Source of the DNA: Sitta carolinensis
Taxonomy: Eukaryota > Chordata > Aves > Passeriformes > Sittidae
DNA: 64,000 nt
Direction of reading: 5' to 3'
NCBI GenBank assembly: GCA_032173965.1
Contig: CM063288.1
Location: 16,100,501-16,164,500 of the forward strand
Made by a program: the position numbers and the translations under genes. The notes below the pieces were generated by a model. That model was not told where the DNA came from. It did no database searches and saw nothing but the letters and a program-made list of their open reading frames with translations. Within the stretch, counting starts at the first letter, position 1; each line of letters begins with the position of its first letter. Below are positions 40,201 to 55,200 of the stretch, piece by piece.

Positions 40201-43200
40201 GGGTATGTGAGCCTACAGCTTTGGGTATGCCCAAGAGGATCAAGTTAGGGCGAGTGTGTTTTATGCTGGGGTTTAGTCACCTGCCCTATAGGAGTCCCTG
40301 CGATTTCCTCACCGAGCTGCAAAAATATCCCTGTGAGTGATGGGGATCCATGCAGGAGGCAAAAGTGTGTCTTCCTTTTAGTGCTGAATGTCGCCAGTGA
40401 CCTCCTGGGCTTAGATGCCTTTCAGCTTTCTGAAGTACTGACACAGAGGTCCATGATTCTGCGTGGGGAAGAGATCAGCTCCCCTCTCACTGTGGAGCAG
40501 GTAAGTGTCCTGGTATATGCTTCCACTTCTGCCACTTCTGCATTTCCAGGCCCTGAGTCTTCCTCTTGTGTCACCCATTCCAGCATAGGGCCTCCTGTTT
40601 CCTCAGGCATTTTGCTCTTACCAGTAGCTCAGTCCCAGTGTTGACTCTGCTTTTCAGGCTTTACAGGGGAGTTCACTTGCAAATGCCAGTGCACAATACT
40701 GGTTTTAAGCCACCTTCACTCACCAGGAGCTGGCCATGCATGTGTCATGCAGAAGGTGCATCAGATGCTTTGGGTTAATTGCACATGTGCATGCTTTAAC
40801 CTGCAGAACTCCCAGGTTATGCTGTGTTTACTGAAAAGTAAAAGCTGGCACACAGTTCTCACAAAACATTCAGCAGATGTTAGGCGGTTACCCACAGCAG
40901 CTTCTTTCTGGATCCGACCACAAAGGAGGACCAAATAAACTGATATGTGGCTGTTGTGGTGTTGGTGATCACTTGAGGGCACTCTTGGTGTTTCAGGTCC
41001 ATGCACAGATAACTGTAGAAAATCCTCTGTCATTAATAAAATTCAAGACACTGGAAGACAAGGAGTACTATTACTAGGTTGGAAAAGGCATCAAGTTATA
41101 GCAAAATGAACATCTGTAATGGAAATCATGTGCTGGCACAGCCTGCAGAGGGTTATCAATCCAACGCCTACATTGGCAGAGAAGCCAGAGTTACTAGACT
41201 CTCTCTGATGGATGTCTGTCTAACTTTCCTTCAGATTTCCCATGGAAGGAATTTCACAGCATCTTTAAGTATCCTGCTTTAGCTGCAGTGGAGTCTGGAG
41301 TTGAAAAGATTTTCCTCATATTTAGATTACCTTTGACATCCCAGCTGTCTACCTTACAAGCTTTGGCTTCTGTGAAGTTTTTCATGTGGTGTTCTCTTTT
41401 CTAAGCTAAACAATCCAGTTCCTTCAGTGCTTCCTTGTAAGTAATTTTCTAAATCTCTTTGTCTTCTGTCTCTGTTTCCCCACATCTTTTAAGAAGTGGA
41501 GTGCCCCTAACTGGGCACTGTATTCAAGCTGAAGTCTCAGCAGTGCTCATGATGGTAGAGTAGTTGATCTTTCCTTGCTGTGAACACACATACTAATATG
41601 TCACAAACTAAGCTTTGCCTTTAAGAAATGGTCTCCTTTTTTTGCATAGTCTTTGACCTTTCTTTGAAGTGAAACTGTTTGAAAATTATTTTTCATCCCG
41701 TAGTCTGTGGTAGATATCCTCAGTATCCAATACCACAGTTTTCTTCTCAGTTGTCTGTCCTAAATAAGCCACATCTTTCTCCAGCAGTGTGTAAGGTTGA
41801 ATAACAGATAATACCAGAGGCACTTCATGCAGTCCACAGCAATGTCATGCAGTTGTGGAATTTATGGAGTCTCCCTGAACAGAGCTTTCCCTGATGGTAT
41901 AGCTATTCCTGACATGTTTGTGTATTGGACACTTACTGCTTGCAGCCCAAAGAAGTACCAAGGCCACAAGAAAATTGTGATAGCAAGTGGATGCTGCCAT
42001 TTAGCTGTCTTCACTAGGTGAGACTGTTGCACTCAACACTGGGCCTTTAAAGACTGTTTCTGCCTAAGCCCCAAGTGCTAAACCCACCTATTCCCACTTG
42101 TGGTGGGGTAGAATTGCTGGGGTTTCTCGTTATGTAATGGGCTCATTACCCATCTGAGCTTTGACATTTCAGTGGATGAACTGAATGGATGAACTGGCCT
42201 AAAGGCAGGCAAAGCTGGGAGGATGAAAGGCGCCTTTGAGAATCTCATTTGAGCCACATTGTGGGGAAAGTGGCTTTGCTTACAGCTGGATGGGGAGGTC
42301 CTGTTCCTGGAAAATGTGTCCAGCTTACTGTGAAGCCAGATACACTACAGAGGCATGGCCTTGAGGGCATTCCTAGTCCTAACCAATAAGGCAGATCATC
42401 TGATAGAGATAAAAAAATATCCAGAAAAGGCGTGTGTGCCCATACTTTGAAATGTTCTCTTCTACAGAGAAGGGAGGTTATTCTGTGTCAACTTTGAGCT
42501 GCTGAAGAGGAAGTAGTACCTAGGAAGAGAAAGGAGGTGAAAAACAGTGTGGTTGGGTGAAAAGGAGGATCTGGCAGGCTGGGCCTCAGAAGTTTTTGAG
42601 ACACTGGAAGGGATCAAAACAGTTGGCCTGTGCCATTAGCAAAGAGCTCATGTTATTTAGGGTTGTAAAACTGAAGGAGGTGAGGGTGCATTTAGAAGGA
42701 ATTGCTGTCATTGCTGGTCTGGCCTACTGAAGGAATTGCCCTGCTGGTGTCACAGGCGAGATGGTAAACAAGCTGTAATATATTTACTGCAGTTTATTTA
42801 TGAAATGACAAGATTACAGCTTTTACCCTACTTAATTATTTCATGTGCTGGCTCACTCACCCCTCAGCATTACCTTCTCTGGAATTCTCTAGATGTCAAC
42901 TTCTTTTCCCAGTTGGGAGTTTGCAGCTTGTCTGGGAGGATTGGGCAAAAGCTTGTCTGGGTTTATATTGTGCAGTTGCAGTTATCAGTCTCAGGTACTA
43001 CCAGCCAAGGTCCTTGGGCATGCCCTGACATTTATCTCCATGTCTCTGATCTTCAGGATCTTTCCCCACTTCCAGCATCTTTCTTCCAGTCATGATCTTT
43101 GCCATCTTCTCTCCTGGCTCCTTTTTCTGTCCTCTGAGATCATGTATTCTTGTTAGGGACCCTTACTTTTCGCCTTCTCATCTTTCCGGGACCCTAAACT

Positions 43201-46200
43201 CTGGTTTCCCATTCTAAATCGTGTATATGCAGAAGGACAGCACATGATCAGACTCCCAATTTGTGGTTCTGTCTCATGTCTCTTTATTAATTAGAAGATT
43301 TAAGGTGTGCCACTTTTGTTCATCCAAGTGTTATCAAAATATGCAACCAGCCCATTCCTTGTGCAGCTATCAGGTAGCAGGCTTTTGCTTAAGGTACCAA
43401 AAGTTTGATTTTGGATGTTCATCCACTTGCTTACATACACCCAATTATCTACTGCCTGTTAGTGATCGCAATTTAAGTTATTTTTTCCACATAAGACACT
43501 TGGTTATGATATCTGCATGGGATGTTGGGTCAACTGCAGAAAAGTTTCAACCCATGAACTTCTGGGGCATGTGTCCTGGCTGTTGTCCAGCCTTACTGGA
43601 TTCCAGTAGGATAATGCTGTTTGCAGGAATGTTTTGGAAAGGGAATTTTTGAGGGTAACTTGGTGACAGAATATTCTGTTAAATCCTGCCCTGCCAGTTT
43701 TTTTGAAGACTGAACAGACACCCATTTGACAGCTCTACTAGGAGTACTGAACCGAGACACCTTGCCTGTCACTGCAAATGTTGGCTCAGGTGATACAAAT
43801 TACTGTGGTAGGCTTAGTCATGAGGTATTTTGCCACCTTCCCTGTCCCAGCACTTGTTCCAAAAAATGTCACTGATTTTGTTGCCTCCTTCATCCTCTCC
43901 AGTGCAGTTACCCAAAGATTCTGGTTTGTCTGTGTGTTGCCTGGCTATTTGAAAACTTGTTACAAATAAAGACTGCACCATACACAGCCAGTACAGAGGA
44001 TGATAAACCTAAAGAGGAGTGGAGGAACCTGAAGTCCCGTTGAGATTCGTGTGGCCCTTATGCCTTCTGTTCTCTTTGTGACTCAGTTTTTCTCTCTGTA
44101 TTTACAGGCAGCTGACTCCAGGGACTCCCTCTCTATGGCACTCTATTCCCAGTGTTTTTCATGGCTCATTAGCAAGATTAATACAAAGATCAAAGGCAAG
44201 GAAAACTTTAAGTCTGTGGGCATCCTGGATATCTTCGGCTTCGAGAACTTTCAGGTCAGGACCTTATTTTTGTGGGATGGGTTGGTTTTGGAGATGCATA
44301 TTGGAAGAAACTTTGGTGAGTTTGCATCCTGGTAAGGATAGCATAGGGCATTCTGGAATCTCGACCCTGCCACTTTCCCCTGAAAGCAGAAAGATATATT
44401 TAGCTGCCCATTTCTGCCAGCCATATTCATATAGGCTGATGTTTAAGGTCTGGTTTGTGATACAGACCCTAAGCAGATCTGCTGTGATAGATTATATTGA
44501 ATTTTTTATTTGTATGCAAACCAAATATCCAAATCCTACATGTACACTTTTTGTTTACATCTGTTTTACATTGTGTGGAGAATCCTGCATGTAATGCTTG
44601 TAACTACAGCTGATGTGGGAGGTATGTTGAACAGTCATAGAGTGACTGCTCAGATATTTCACAGACAAGAAAGCCCAGTGACCTAACAGTAAGGGAATTT
44701 ATTTCTTTCTTTCAAGAAGAGAAACATAATTGTCTTTAGCATGCTTTACTATTAATTAGGTTAACTGAATTGACCTTGCATGGGCTACAAAAGCCGTTCT
44801 CCTAGTGGACCTCTCCATACCGCCCTCCTCATATTCACCTGACACCACTATGTTCTCTGGCTTTACTCCAGGCCTGGCACCTTCCCTGTTGCTGGTAAAG
44901 ATTCTTTTAGAGCTCAGGAACAAGAATGTAAAATTTTATAATTGTTTCTTCTTGCAGGTGAATCGTTTTGAGCAGTTTAATATTAACTATGCAAATGAGA
45001 AACTCCAGGAATATTTCAACAAACACATCTTCTCCTTGGAGCAGCTGGAGTACAACAGGTGACAAACAGTGGGAGTGGGACCCCACTGCTTTCATGGGTA
45101 GTAGGAAGGAGGACATCATTCCTCCTGTGCTGCTCAGTCCCTACCACTGAAGCAGGAGAGACAGCTGGGCCTTAGGACAACCCTGACCGTGGATGTATCT
45201 TGTTAAGCAGTGTCCATGTGCTTTGCCAGCATAAATCACTTGTCTCCAGGAAAAGCATTCTCCATTGTAGTGTTTAGAAATTCTAGATTTCCTTCTGTTT
45301 CTTGGCTGAATGGAAAGTTCCTGGGCTTTAACCCATTAGAGTACATGGTCACTGGTGTATTACTGACTTTGGTAATGATTCATCTATGGCAGTGGTGGTA
45401 TAATGCAGATGGAATCTTGGTGTGCAAAAAGTAAATTCCCTAAAGATAGATGATTAGCGATATCTGACAGCTCTTTCTGATCTAGAGATTCTTATACTGT
45501 AAAAAGGACTCTTTTCCTCAGCGAGATTTCCATCAGGCTGTTTCCTGAGCTTGGGGCCTTCTGCACTTCTGCACAGCGTTTTCCTTCTGTGGCTTCATAT
45601 TGGATTGTATTTTGTGAAGTACCTGTGATGTTCTAGAGTATTTCTGCTTCTAGAGAAGGCTGCTAGACAAATACTTCAGTTGTTGCTCTGAAACAGAAGC
45701 CTTTATGTTTGTGAATGAAGGAATTGAATAGGGTCAGTAAGGGAAAATGAGAGCAGCCTTGTAAAGGGAGACAGTTGAATAGGCAATTCATTAAATTATA
45801 AAGATTACAAAATTGCAAGGCTATTTATGCACTCACTTCTCAGGCAAGTTTTACCATTGCAGGAATCTTGTATTAAAAATGGTACCATCATGACAAGTGA
45901 TTCTTTCCTGATGGTTGCATAAAAGTTTAAGTTCTGTGGCTGAACTTTGGAAGGAATTAGAGGGTTTTTTTATTGACTACGTATCAAATTATTCTAAGGC
46001 AATGTACTTAAAGCTCATCTTTCACCATGTAAGCTCTGCTTCCTTAGGCTTAGTAAGTAGATTCCATGTATCTGATCTTGATGCTTTGAACCTTAAAGTA
46101 TGAAGCCTGGGCTGAAGCATTCAGAGGCAACAGCTTCACTGTCTTCAAAATGTTAGGCTCCACCTGAAAGGGGTTTGTATCAGAATGTCAGTAAGTAGCT

Positions 46201-49200
46201 TCACACATAGCCTCTAGTCTTACTTGTATTCTTAAGAGTTATTCTAGGCTTCTCTAAATTCTGAAAACAGACATGTCCTGTATTATAGGAGTATAAGAAG
46301 ATGGTAAGGGTGAAAAACACATTCAGCAGATTTACAGACTGTCATGGGTGATTTTCAAAGCACATGCTTTCACTTCTGTACCTACATCAGCTCCAGTTCT
46401 GAAAGATGCAGGGCCACCCTGTAGGCTCCCTGCATGTCAGGCCAAAGCTTATCTGTGTCATCCTCTTCAAAACTCTTTCTGAAAACTCTCTCCAGTCTCT
46501 TCTCCTGGTGGACCTGTGAACTGTGGTTCAGTCTTCAGGCAGATGTGCTTCAGGCCTGCTTTCCAGATTGGTGGGTCAGCAGCTGACTCTTGAAGCTGTA
46601 TAGCAAACTGTCCATCACCACCACTGTGTGGGCTGATGCTCATCTCTCCAGAAAGAGCACGGTCTTAAAATTCATATGAAATTTGCTCAATGACTGTAAG
46701 AAAAGCATCAGTCTAAGTCACTGGTATGGATAAGAAAGACTGTCTCTTATTTCCGTCTCCTTGTGTTAGGAGTGTATTGTATCCCCTATTCTTTTTCCTC
46801 ACCCATGGCAAAACCTAATTCCTGCAAATCACCTTGAGTCCTGGGACAGCTCAGTTACTTCTGCTCTTCTACACGCCAGGACATTGGATCTTGCATTTCA
46901 CAACTTCGTTCTGTTTGTTCTTGACTATCAGGGAAGGGATAAACTGGGAAGCCATTGACTGGATGGATAATGCAGAGTGCCTGGACCTTATTGAGAAGGT
47001 AAGCAGTTACCTGTGACAGTTTCTAGGGATCAGTGAGGATTGCTGATTGTCTTGAGATCTTCCCTGGCATTTCCTGGTTTTGAAAGCAGATAGTTGCTTA
47101 GATCCTCTTCCCATACCGACCTGGCAAAAGTATGAACTGTTCTATCCATAGCCCCGGCTCAAGAAAGCAGATCTCAGTTTATTGTTTAGAGTAAGCTTAG
47201 GATGGGTGTTGTAGTTTTAGACAAGGATTAGAATTCAAGTAAAACCTTAATGTGACTTTTTTATAAATAATCTCCACTTATGTTCTGCTTGCTGAGTGCA
47301 TTAACTGTCCAGAATTCTGCTTTCAGTTTGAGTTTTGCTGGGTATAACTCAAGGGTTATTGCTCAATGGCCTGTTCAGATCTCCAGTTCTTGGCTTGGTG
47401 CTGTGTAGTTAAAGCTTTTGCTGACTGTAAAAGCCTGTCTCTTGTTTGGCTGTAGAAACTAGGTCTACTGGCTTTGGTAAATGAAGAGAGTCGATTCCCC
47501 AAAGGCACAGACAACACCCTTCTGGAAAAACTTCACAGCCAGCATATGGTAAGTAAGAAAATAACCTGGCAGGCAAATGATCAGTATGTTAGCCCCATCA
47601 GCATTTCAAAACCTAAAGTGAAGGTTTTGTTGATGTAAAATATGTGCTTTGTGCAGGAAATTGAAAATGCCTTAGGCCCGAACCTGTGAGTGTTTAATAA
47701 GGCTGCACTGAACAACAGTAATATGTAAAGCAACCTGAGAACGGTCTCCTGTGCACATAGAGAAGAGGGAGCGTGCATTCCACAGGCTGTGGGCAGGGGA
47801 GGTTTGGATTTGCAGCATGGGATGGAGTCAGGTTCTGCTGGTCTGCGGTGGGACACGAGGCAGCACCCCAGGCACAGGATGTGGCTGCACTGTGTGTGTT
47901 GGTTTCTCCTGCCAGCTGACTCACAGCAGTCTGCTCCAGAGCATGTCAAATCCATCTCCTGGGGCTGGGGACGGCTTTTGCCTCATGACTTTTAATGAAA
48001 GCTCTCTTATTGTTCCTAATTAATTAAATTCTTTCATCCTCTTTCTTGTTTTCTGGACACAGTAGTGGAACGGCTTTTTCATGCAGGTCAGAAAGCTATC
48101 CTGGGGACACAGAAACCCCACTGAGATCACTGTAGCAATCCCTCACCATGTCTCTGGTACAGCCAACACTTTGTTCTAAATAGTAAATAGACTGAAAACA
48201 AAGCAAATTAAAGCCTGTACATTGGACTTATGGAATAATTAACTACTTTAGTAAGAACATTGTCAGCAAATATGTTTTCTAGTCTTCTAATTCAGGCTTC
48301 ATCCAAGCCTAAAAACATACAAATTTGTATCCTTTATTTGATTTTTTTTTAATTTACATAGATGCAGATAGTCTCTTTTTTCATATTTGCATTGTAACTG
48401 CTAGTAATACTCAGGACTTCAAATTAGAAGCAATAGCAATGACTTTTAGTTGGCTACATACAGCTTTGAGGAAATATTTACTTTCTTTAGGCTTAAATCA
48501 AGGCCTTCAAAGCTGTGGCTTTGCCTTGTCTTATGGGTCGAGAAATGTGAGAACGCCTGATTTACCTTCTTTTTTTTTTAAATTGCTGTTGGTATTTCCC
48601 AATATAGAACTAATGAATATTTTTAATGTATCACTTGTTATGAATTTTCTTTCTCAACTGTCCCAAACTCTTCAGTTTGTCTCCAAACGGAGATGTTTCA
48701 AAACTCCTCTTTCTTTCTGCTGTTCATTTCTGAATTTGTCTACATATTTTTTTCTCTATTCTTTTCTGAGATAAATTATCAGACCAGAATGCAGTTCTCT
48801 TGGTAAGAAGGTACCTGTGGTTTATTGTACAGCAGCATGAGACTGCCAGTATTATTTTGCATTCCTTTATGCCCCACTACATTTTGGTTGCTATTTTTGG
48901 TGATTTCTGTGCATTGAGTAGCCTTTTCATTGAGCTGTTCATAGTGTCACCTCTGTCTGCTTTGAGGCAATAGCAGTTAACATGGAAGCTTGCAAGAGAT
49001 GGAAGAGGCTGAACCACCACATAAGTGCAGGGAGGAACAGTGGAGAATGCTCTAGGATTTGCATTTGCTGAAGGCAAAAGCATTTTTTGTACCAGTTAAA
49101 GTCTCTAGAGCTGGCTGGAAGAGCACTGGAAGACATCCAGCCAGCATTTCTGGGAAGCCTGATGAGAACAAGCCCTCTTCTCTGTATTTTCTGAGGAATG

Positions 49201-52200
49201 CTGTAGTCTTAAGGAGGCAAAACTTAAAGCTGGGATTTAAGAGAAAATGAGCTTTTAAACAACTGGAGAGAGGAGCAATAGGGAAGACAGCAGAAGGAAC
49301 CATAAGTGTGGGTGAAATTTAAGGGCTTGGTAGAGAGGGAGAGGAGAACAGGATGCCAATCCATATATGAGAGATCCCGTAGCAGTCATGTTTGGAGTGG
49401 AAGACAGGGAAGTTTGTGGAAGGGAAGAGCAATGAAATGGGATCAATGTGAAAAGAAATAAAAGCATGAAAAAATTTTCAGTAGCACTAACGAATTGTCA
49501 GCATCAGAAGCTGTCCACCTCCTAAATACTGCTTAAAGATCTTGAAGATGAAAGAGCTGAATTACAAAAAACATCGTGCAACATGTTACTTAAAATTTTC
49601 TTAGTACTTTTGTCTGAGAAAGTAGGGAATTATATTCATTTTTAGAAAGTATTGTAGGAAACTATAGGCCTGTAGTTCTAATTTCACAATTGTGTAAATT
49701 CACAGAATGTAAATGGTCATTTACCTCAATGACAGGAGGCCCATAAGACACTGTCTCCTACAAGCACTGAGGTTTCCTGCTGACTCACAGGGCAAGGTTG
49801 GTCTGAGAGGGGCCTCATGAGACTGACTGTGTTGTTAAGTGAAAATTAAAATGAAAGGCAGTGTAGATAATATAAAATGCTGTGCCTGAAGGAAAACAGT
49901 CCCAATTTCACCTTTGAAATTATGGCCTTTGAATTGACTGCTGCTCTTCAGCAGTGAGACACAGACAGAGGCTGTGATGGAGTTCCATGGAAATGCCAGC
50001 ACAGGGCTCAGTAGTAATTAAAATCCCCAAAAGAAGTAGTAAAAGCTTACAGGAAACTAACAGTAAAAGTAGAAAACATTGCTATGGCATTGTATAGTCT
50101 GTAGATCACCTTTACTTTGAACCATGTACACCACAGGGCCCCTCCACTCAAGGAGGACTTCTGTCAGGACTGGTAAACAGCAGGACAGCTCCAGTGGTAC
50201 AGAAAACTGCATTGAATTGACCTGCAGTGTGGAGAGGAGATGACTTGGGTGGGTGTGATGGGTTTAAAAGTCACACATGGCCTGTAGAAGATTAGTGGCA
50301 CTAATGGAAACCAGGTTTAAATCCAAGCAGCTCTAGTTCCCTATGTAGTTGTTTGAGATCTCCTTGGGAAAGGACACTTCAGATGCAAGAAGTATGTATG
50401 GATTCTCTTGTGGAATGAGCAAGTATTTCCAAGAGAAATCCATTTGGCATTACTAGTTAGGCAGGCCTCATAGAAGTTAATTAGAGTTTGAGGGAATATT
50501 AGGATGAAAGTATGATTTACTTGCTTTGTTTGTACTCTACCCTACATAGCCAGTGCTAGAGGCAGAATACTTAGCTGGATAGATCGTTGGTCTAGAGCAG
50601 CATGGCTGCCCTTAAATGGTTAATATGGTTTTCACAGAACAGAGAAAGGAGGGGGAAAATGAGAAAGGAAAAAGAGAAAGGAAAACTGAATATTGAATGT
50701 AGGGGAAGAGAGGTGCAAGGAAAGATAAAATATAGAGGAAGATGGGAAATTGGTATGTTATTTCCTTTGATGAAGAAAAGGTGTGGAGGTGTTATGCAAA
50801 GCTGCCATCTTCCCTGCATCCTGATCCTGTGTCCTGCACCACATGGTTTTTGTGGAGCTCAGTCTCCTTGGGTGTCAGACACACAAGAATTAACATTTCA
50901 TCCATGGCATGCCTCCACAGCCTTGATTCTGCAAGCCCTTGCTCACATGAGAAATGCCTTGAAGGGCTGGATATTTCCATCTTAAATTTGAGTAACATAT
51001 TTGTCATGTAGCTGCAGATAGCTGCAGCAGATGTGGTCGGGCTCTGCAAGAGCAAAGGTCCTTGCCCATCCCAGCCTTGTCATAGTCATGGCAGAGTTCC
51101 TGACTGACTATTCTTATACCAGCATTATAAGACTACTTCTTTTTCTTCCATTTCAGAGTAACCCCTACTATGTGAAGCCTCGGGTGACAGACCATCAGTT
51201 TGGCATAAGACATTATGCAGGGGAGGTAAGTGTTCATGATGTGTTTTTGAGATGCTTGGTATATTCTGGACTTGAGGTCCTCAATTCTAGATTCCAAAAA
51301 CCAAGAAAATGTCTCTGAGTTGTGTGTTTCCATACAGTTATTGTCCCATACCAGAGCACAATAGACTGTCACTCTCTAGTACTACATTCTGCAACTTGGA
51401 TGTTTGAGTTTCTCAGGTAACTTTTGGTGTGGGGGAAAAACTCCTTACTTCTGTGACTCATGTTGTCTTATCTTGGACATTCACAAACAAACAAAACTCA
51501 AAGGAAAAGTCACAAGGAAAATTTGACTTTTGAGGAGGAGGAGGAGGAAAGGCTGAATACCTATTGCAAAAAGGAAAAGGTTCCCAAGTCTTCAAGGTTA
51601 AATGTTGCTCTTTGTTGTGAAGAGGTATGAAGCAGATGAAGGTGTGTCAAGGGAGGACACCTGCCCATTAAAGAAGGGCTAGCCTCCTCCCAGAATAATC
51701 TGCTGAGCAGTTGTGATTGGGAAGTTGGGGCAGTGGGCGGCCATTCTCTTCTCTCTCCTGAACTGAATAGAGTACCTCACACCTTGCAGAGGATTTCCCC
51801 ACAGACCCTCTCCTGCCAGGCAAATCTTTGCAGATGTTTCACTTGGCTCTTGTTTTTAAGGTGTTTTTTTTTTTTTTTTTTTTTGTTTTTTTTGTTTTTT
51901 TGTTTTTTTTTTTTTAATTGATGGCTAAAAGCCACTTTCTTGCAAGTAACTGCAGAACTGTGTAGCTCTTTGACCCTAGAAATTCAGATCTTGGCACATG
52001 CCTGCAGTGTTACTGTGTAGCTCTGCTGGAGGCCTTGTACATTGGCACGTAAATGTGGAAGGATTTAATGATCTATATGGAGCTGCTCTAGTGGCTGTAT
52101 CTGTGTTCCAGGTGCTGTATGATGTGAGAGGCTTTCTGGAGAAGAACAGAGACACCTTTCGTGATGACATTTTAAACATGCTGAAAGACAGCAGGTATGC

Positions 52201-55200
52201 TTGTCAGGAGGCCTCATCTGTTGGGCAGAGCTAAGCCACATTCGTGTAATTATCCAGACAAAGGAAAGCAGTTGCTTTTGCCAGAGCATCAGGCATCATT
52301 CTTAATAATCCTTCTCTTTGTGCTGAAGTGTCCTGATAGACGAAAGGAGATCTGAGAGCTGGAGAAATCAGATGAGGCACAGATTTAATCAGGAGTCATG
52401 TTGTCCCAGTTTTAAAAAGAGCTTTAACAGCATGACAGACACCCCCCAGGCAATTTGGTTTTTTCCCTCCTCCTTTCCCTTTCCCCTTCCCTTCCTCTTT
52501 TCTTTTTCCTTCTTCCTCTTGCTTCCCTGTACCAACAATGGCAAAGTTTTCCCTGAATGAGTCAATACTCTTTTCCATGCTGTCAATTGCCAGCCTTTGT
52601 ACAGAGGCTGCATGTTTTCCAGCCTGCTTGTTGGTGGAAATCAGCTTTCCTTATACTGAGCCAGACTGAGCTGTGGCTGTGGGACCGGGCATGGGCCCTA
52701 GTGTTATATCCCAGAGCTGCAACATGACCTTAGAGAAATGAGCTAATTTTGATCTTGAGCAAGATCTGGGAAACAGAAGTGGGGCCTAGTAGGAGGGAGG
52801 CATTTAATAACACAGAGGATCCTACAAGTCTTTGAGCAGCAACTCTACCACGTGCCTCTTACCACAATCCTTGTATTGCCTTTGGGCTCCAGCCTGATGA
52901 GACTTTCAGAACTGCATCTTCTCTGAAGCGGCTGCAGAGTGTGCACTGAGAAGCTTTGAAACAACCTGAGGGAGCTGAGACTATGAGCTGCTCACAGTTC
53001 TCTTACTTGGACAGTGGCATCTGGGGAACATTTTACATGAGGCTTGAGGCCAGAATTGTGGTTGTTATTGTCCAGCATAACAGAAGGACTAAGGCTTTTT
53101 CAACATGCCAGGAGGGAAGCTGGGCCAGAAGCAGCCGTAACAATAAACTGGCACAAGCAGCTCTGAAGAACTTTGTACAATTTTGTAAGAACCATCTCCA
53201 GTGTCTCAGGAGTGGCAAAATGGTGGAAGATTCCCAGAACTGACCTACATGGAGGGTAGCTCTAGAATTCCTCTGGCCAAAGAAGAGCTGGGCTTCCAAT
53301 TTCGTGATCTTGTCATGGGGGCTAATCACGAGAGCTAGTGTAGGAGGCATGACAGCTCCAGTCCAGCTGGCATACCTTCAAGGTAGTTTTGCCTGGGGGT
53401 ATATGCTTGCTCAAGGGAGGTGTCCCTTGAGCATTCCCTCCTTGCTCAAAGGAGGTGTCCTAGCTAGTGCAGATGGAGATTTTCCTTTATGTAATATCCT
53501 GCTTGAAAGTGTGAGCTGGGGCTTCTGGCTTTGCAGCTGAGTGTGGCATACAGGGCAGCCCACGGGGTCTGACAGCCACATGGAAGTATTAATTTCCTCA
53601 CTGCAGTGCCCAGCTGAACTGCTTCCTGCAGCCACTCTGGCACAGCAAGTATAAAAATGAGGTGTTTCACAATGGGACAGGGCAGTAGCTGACAATAAGA
53701 ACCATATTCTCGCAGGTGGTAGGTGTCTTGCATCCTCTTTAATTCTTTTCTTCTCCCTTAGGCTGGACTTCATCTATGACCTTTTTGAAAGAGTCTGCAG
53801 TCGTTGCAGTGAAGAGACACTGAAGATGGGCACCCAGAGGCGCAGACCGACTGTCAGTTCCCAATTCAGGGTATGATGTTTTCCAAGAGAGCAGCAGGCT
53901 TCTGGGAAGGAGCAGATGGGTAAAGCAAGGCCTGCAGCCAAGAGGAGTCATTCATCCTTGTTTTGTGTCCAGCACTGAAAATGTGCAGGAATGTTGCAGT
54001 GCTAAAAAAAGACAGTGCCACTGCCCCAAGGATTTCTGTCTGGTATAAAATGTGACATGGTAAGACTGAGAAGGGTGACAGAAGAAAACAGTACTTTGCT
54101 AAGTATATGAAATTCTTGAGGTTCTTTGATCTTCCATATTGGTTTGGTGTTTCATCTAAGTGTCCTTTTAGGCCACATTTTTACAGGTATAGTAACAATT
54201 CCAATAAAACCTTATTAGGAAGACCTTGCAATCTCACAGTGTGAATCTCACACACTTAGATTGTCTGCAGACCTTCTGTTCATTTCATTGTTTTGTTTTC
54301 TTGTATATAAAATTTGAGAGACTTGTAAAATTAACTCACAAAAGCTATACAACTCCCATCTTAAGAGCAAACTGTATGGGTATATTTTGGACAGGAAGGA
54401 ATCTCATGGGTTATTGACATTTTCAAAGGTCAAAAGTCAAAGGACATTAGGAATGGGAGGGCTGCATGAAGACCTTATTGCATTAAATGTAGCCCCTTTC
54501 CCTTCTGACTGATCCTTTGGGTCTCTCTTGCTGGTCTTTAGGATTCTCTCCATTCCCTGATGGCCACACTTAGTACTTCCAACCCATTTTTCATCCGCTG
54601 CATCAAACCAAATACAGAAAAGGTAAGTCTGTCTCCCAGCCATATGTGTGTATGTGACACAGGCCTGCATGGGCATGCCCTTGCACAAATGCCTAGCAGG
54701 TGCCTCAAACTGAAATTAAGAGCGTTCCTCCCCACCTTCCCTTTTTCATTCTAGTTGTTTTACAGTTGAGAAGAAACACACACTCCTCCTGGTAATCAGA
54801 TGGAAAGACTGCATGCTGGATATGAGATTATATAGCCATTATATAATATATATATATATATATATAGCTTCTTTCAGTGCTTACGAAGCCTGGAGGACTA
54901 ACCAGGCTTCTGCAGAGTCCAGAGCTGTGGTAGAAGAAGCAATCACTCCTGTTTATAGTGCCTGTAGAGAAATCCATTCTGGAATGAAGGACTTGTGCAG
55001 TAGGCACTGTCTCCTGCAGATGCCTGGCTCTGAGGCAGTCCCATTGCTTAGGGACAGGCTGGCTCTTGCTTGTACTGTGAGCTGTGACAGGAGGACTGCT
55101 GCTAACTAGATTGGGTGGGGAGCTCTGAACTGATCCTTTTCTTTGCATACTTTGAAACCATGAATGATATGGCAGAGGACAGGCTGCTTAGGGGATACAT

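Larger units (their letters stand above)
52195..53761 (+). other. Intron 17 (1.6 kb)
   Basis: Contains a 62-base pure pyrimidine tract and a hairpin with a flanking direct repeat (both listed). No gene was recognised. Confidence 0.75.
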
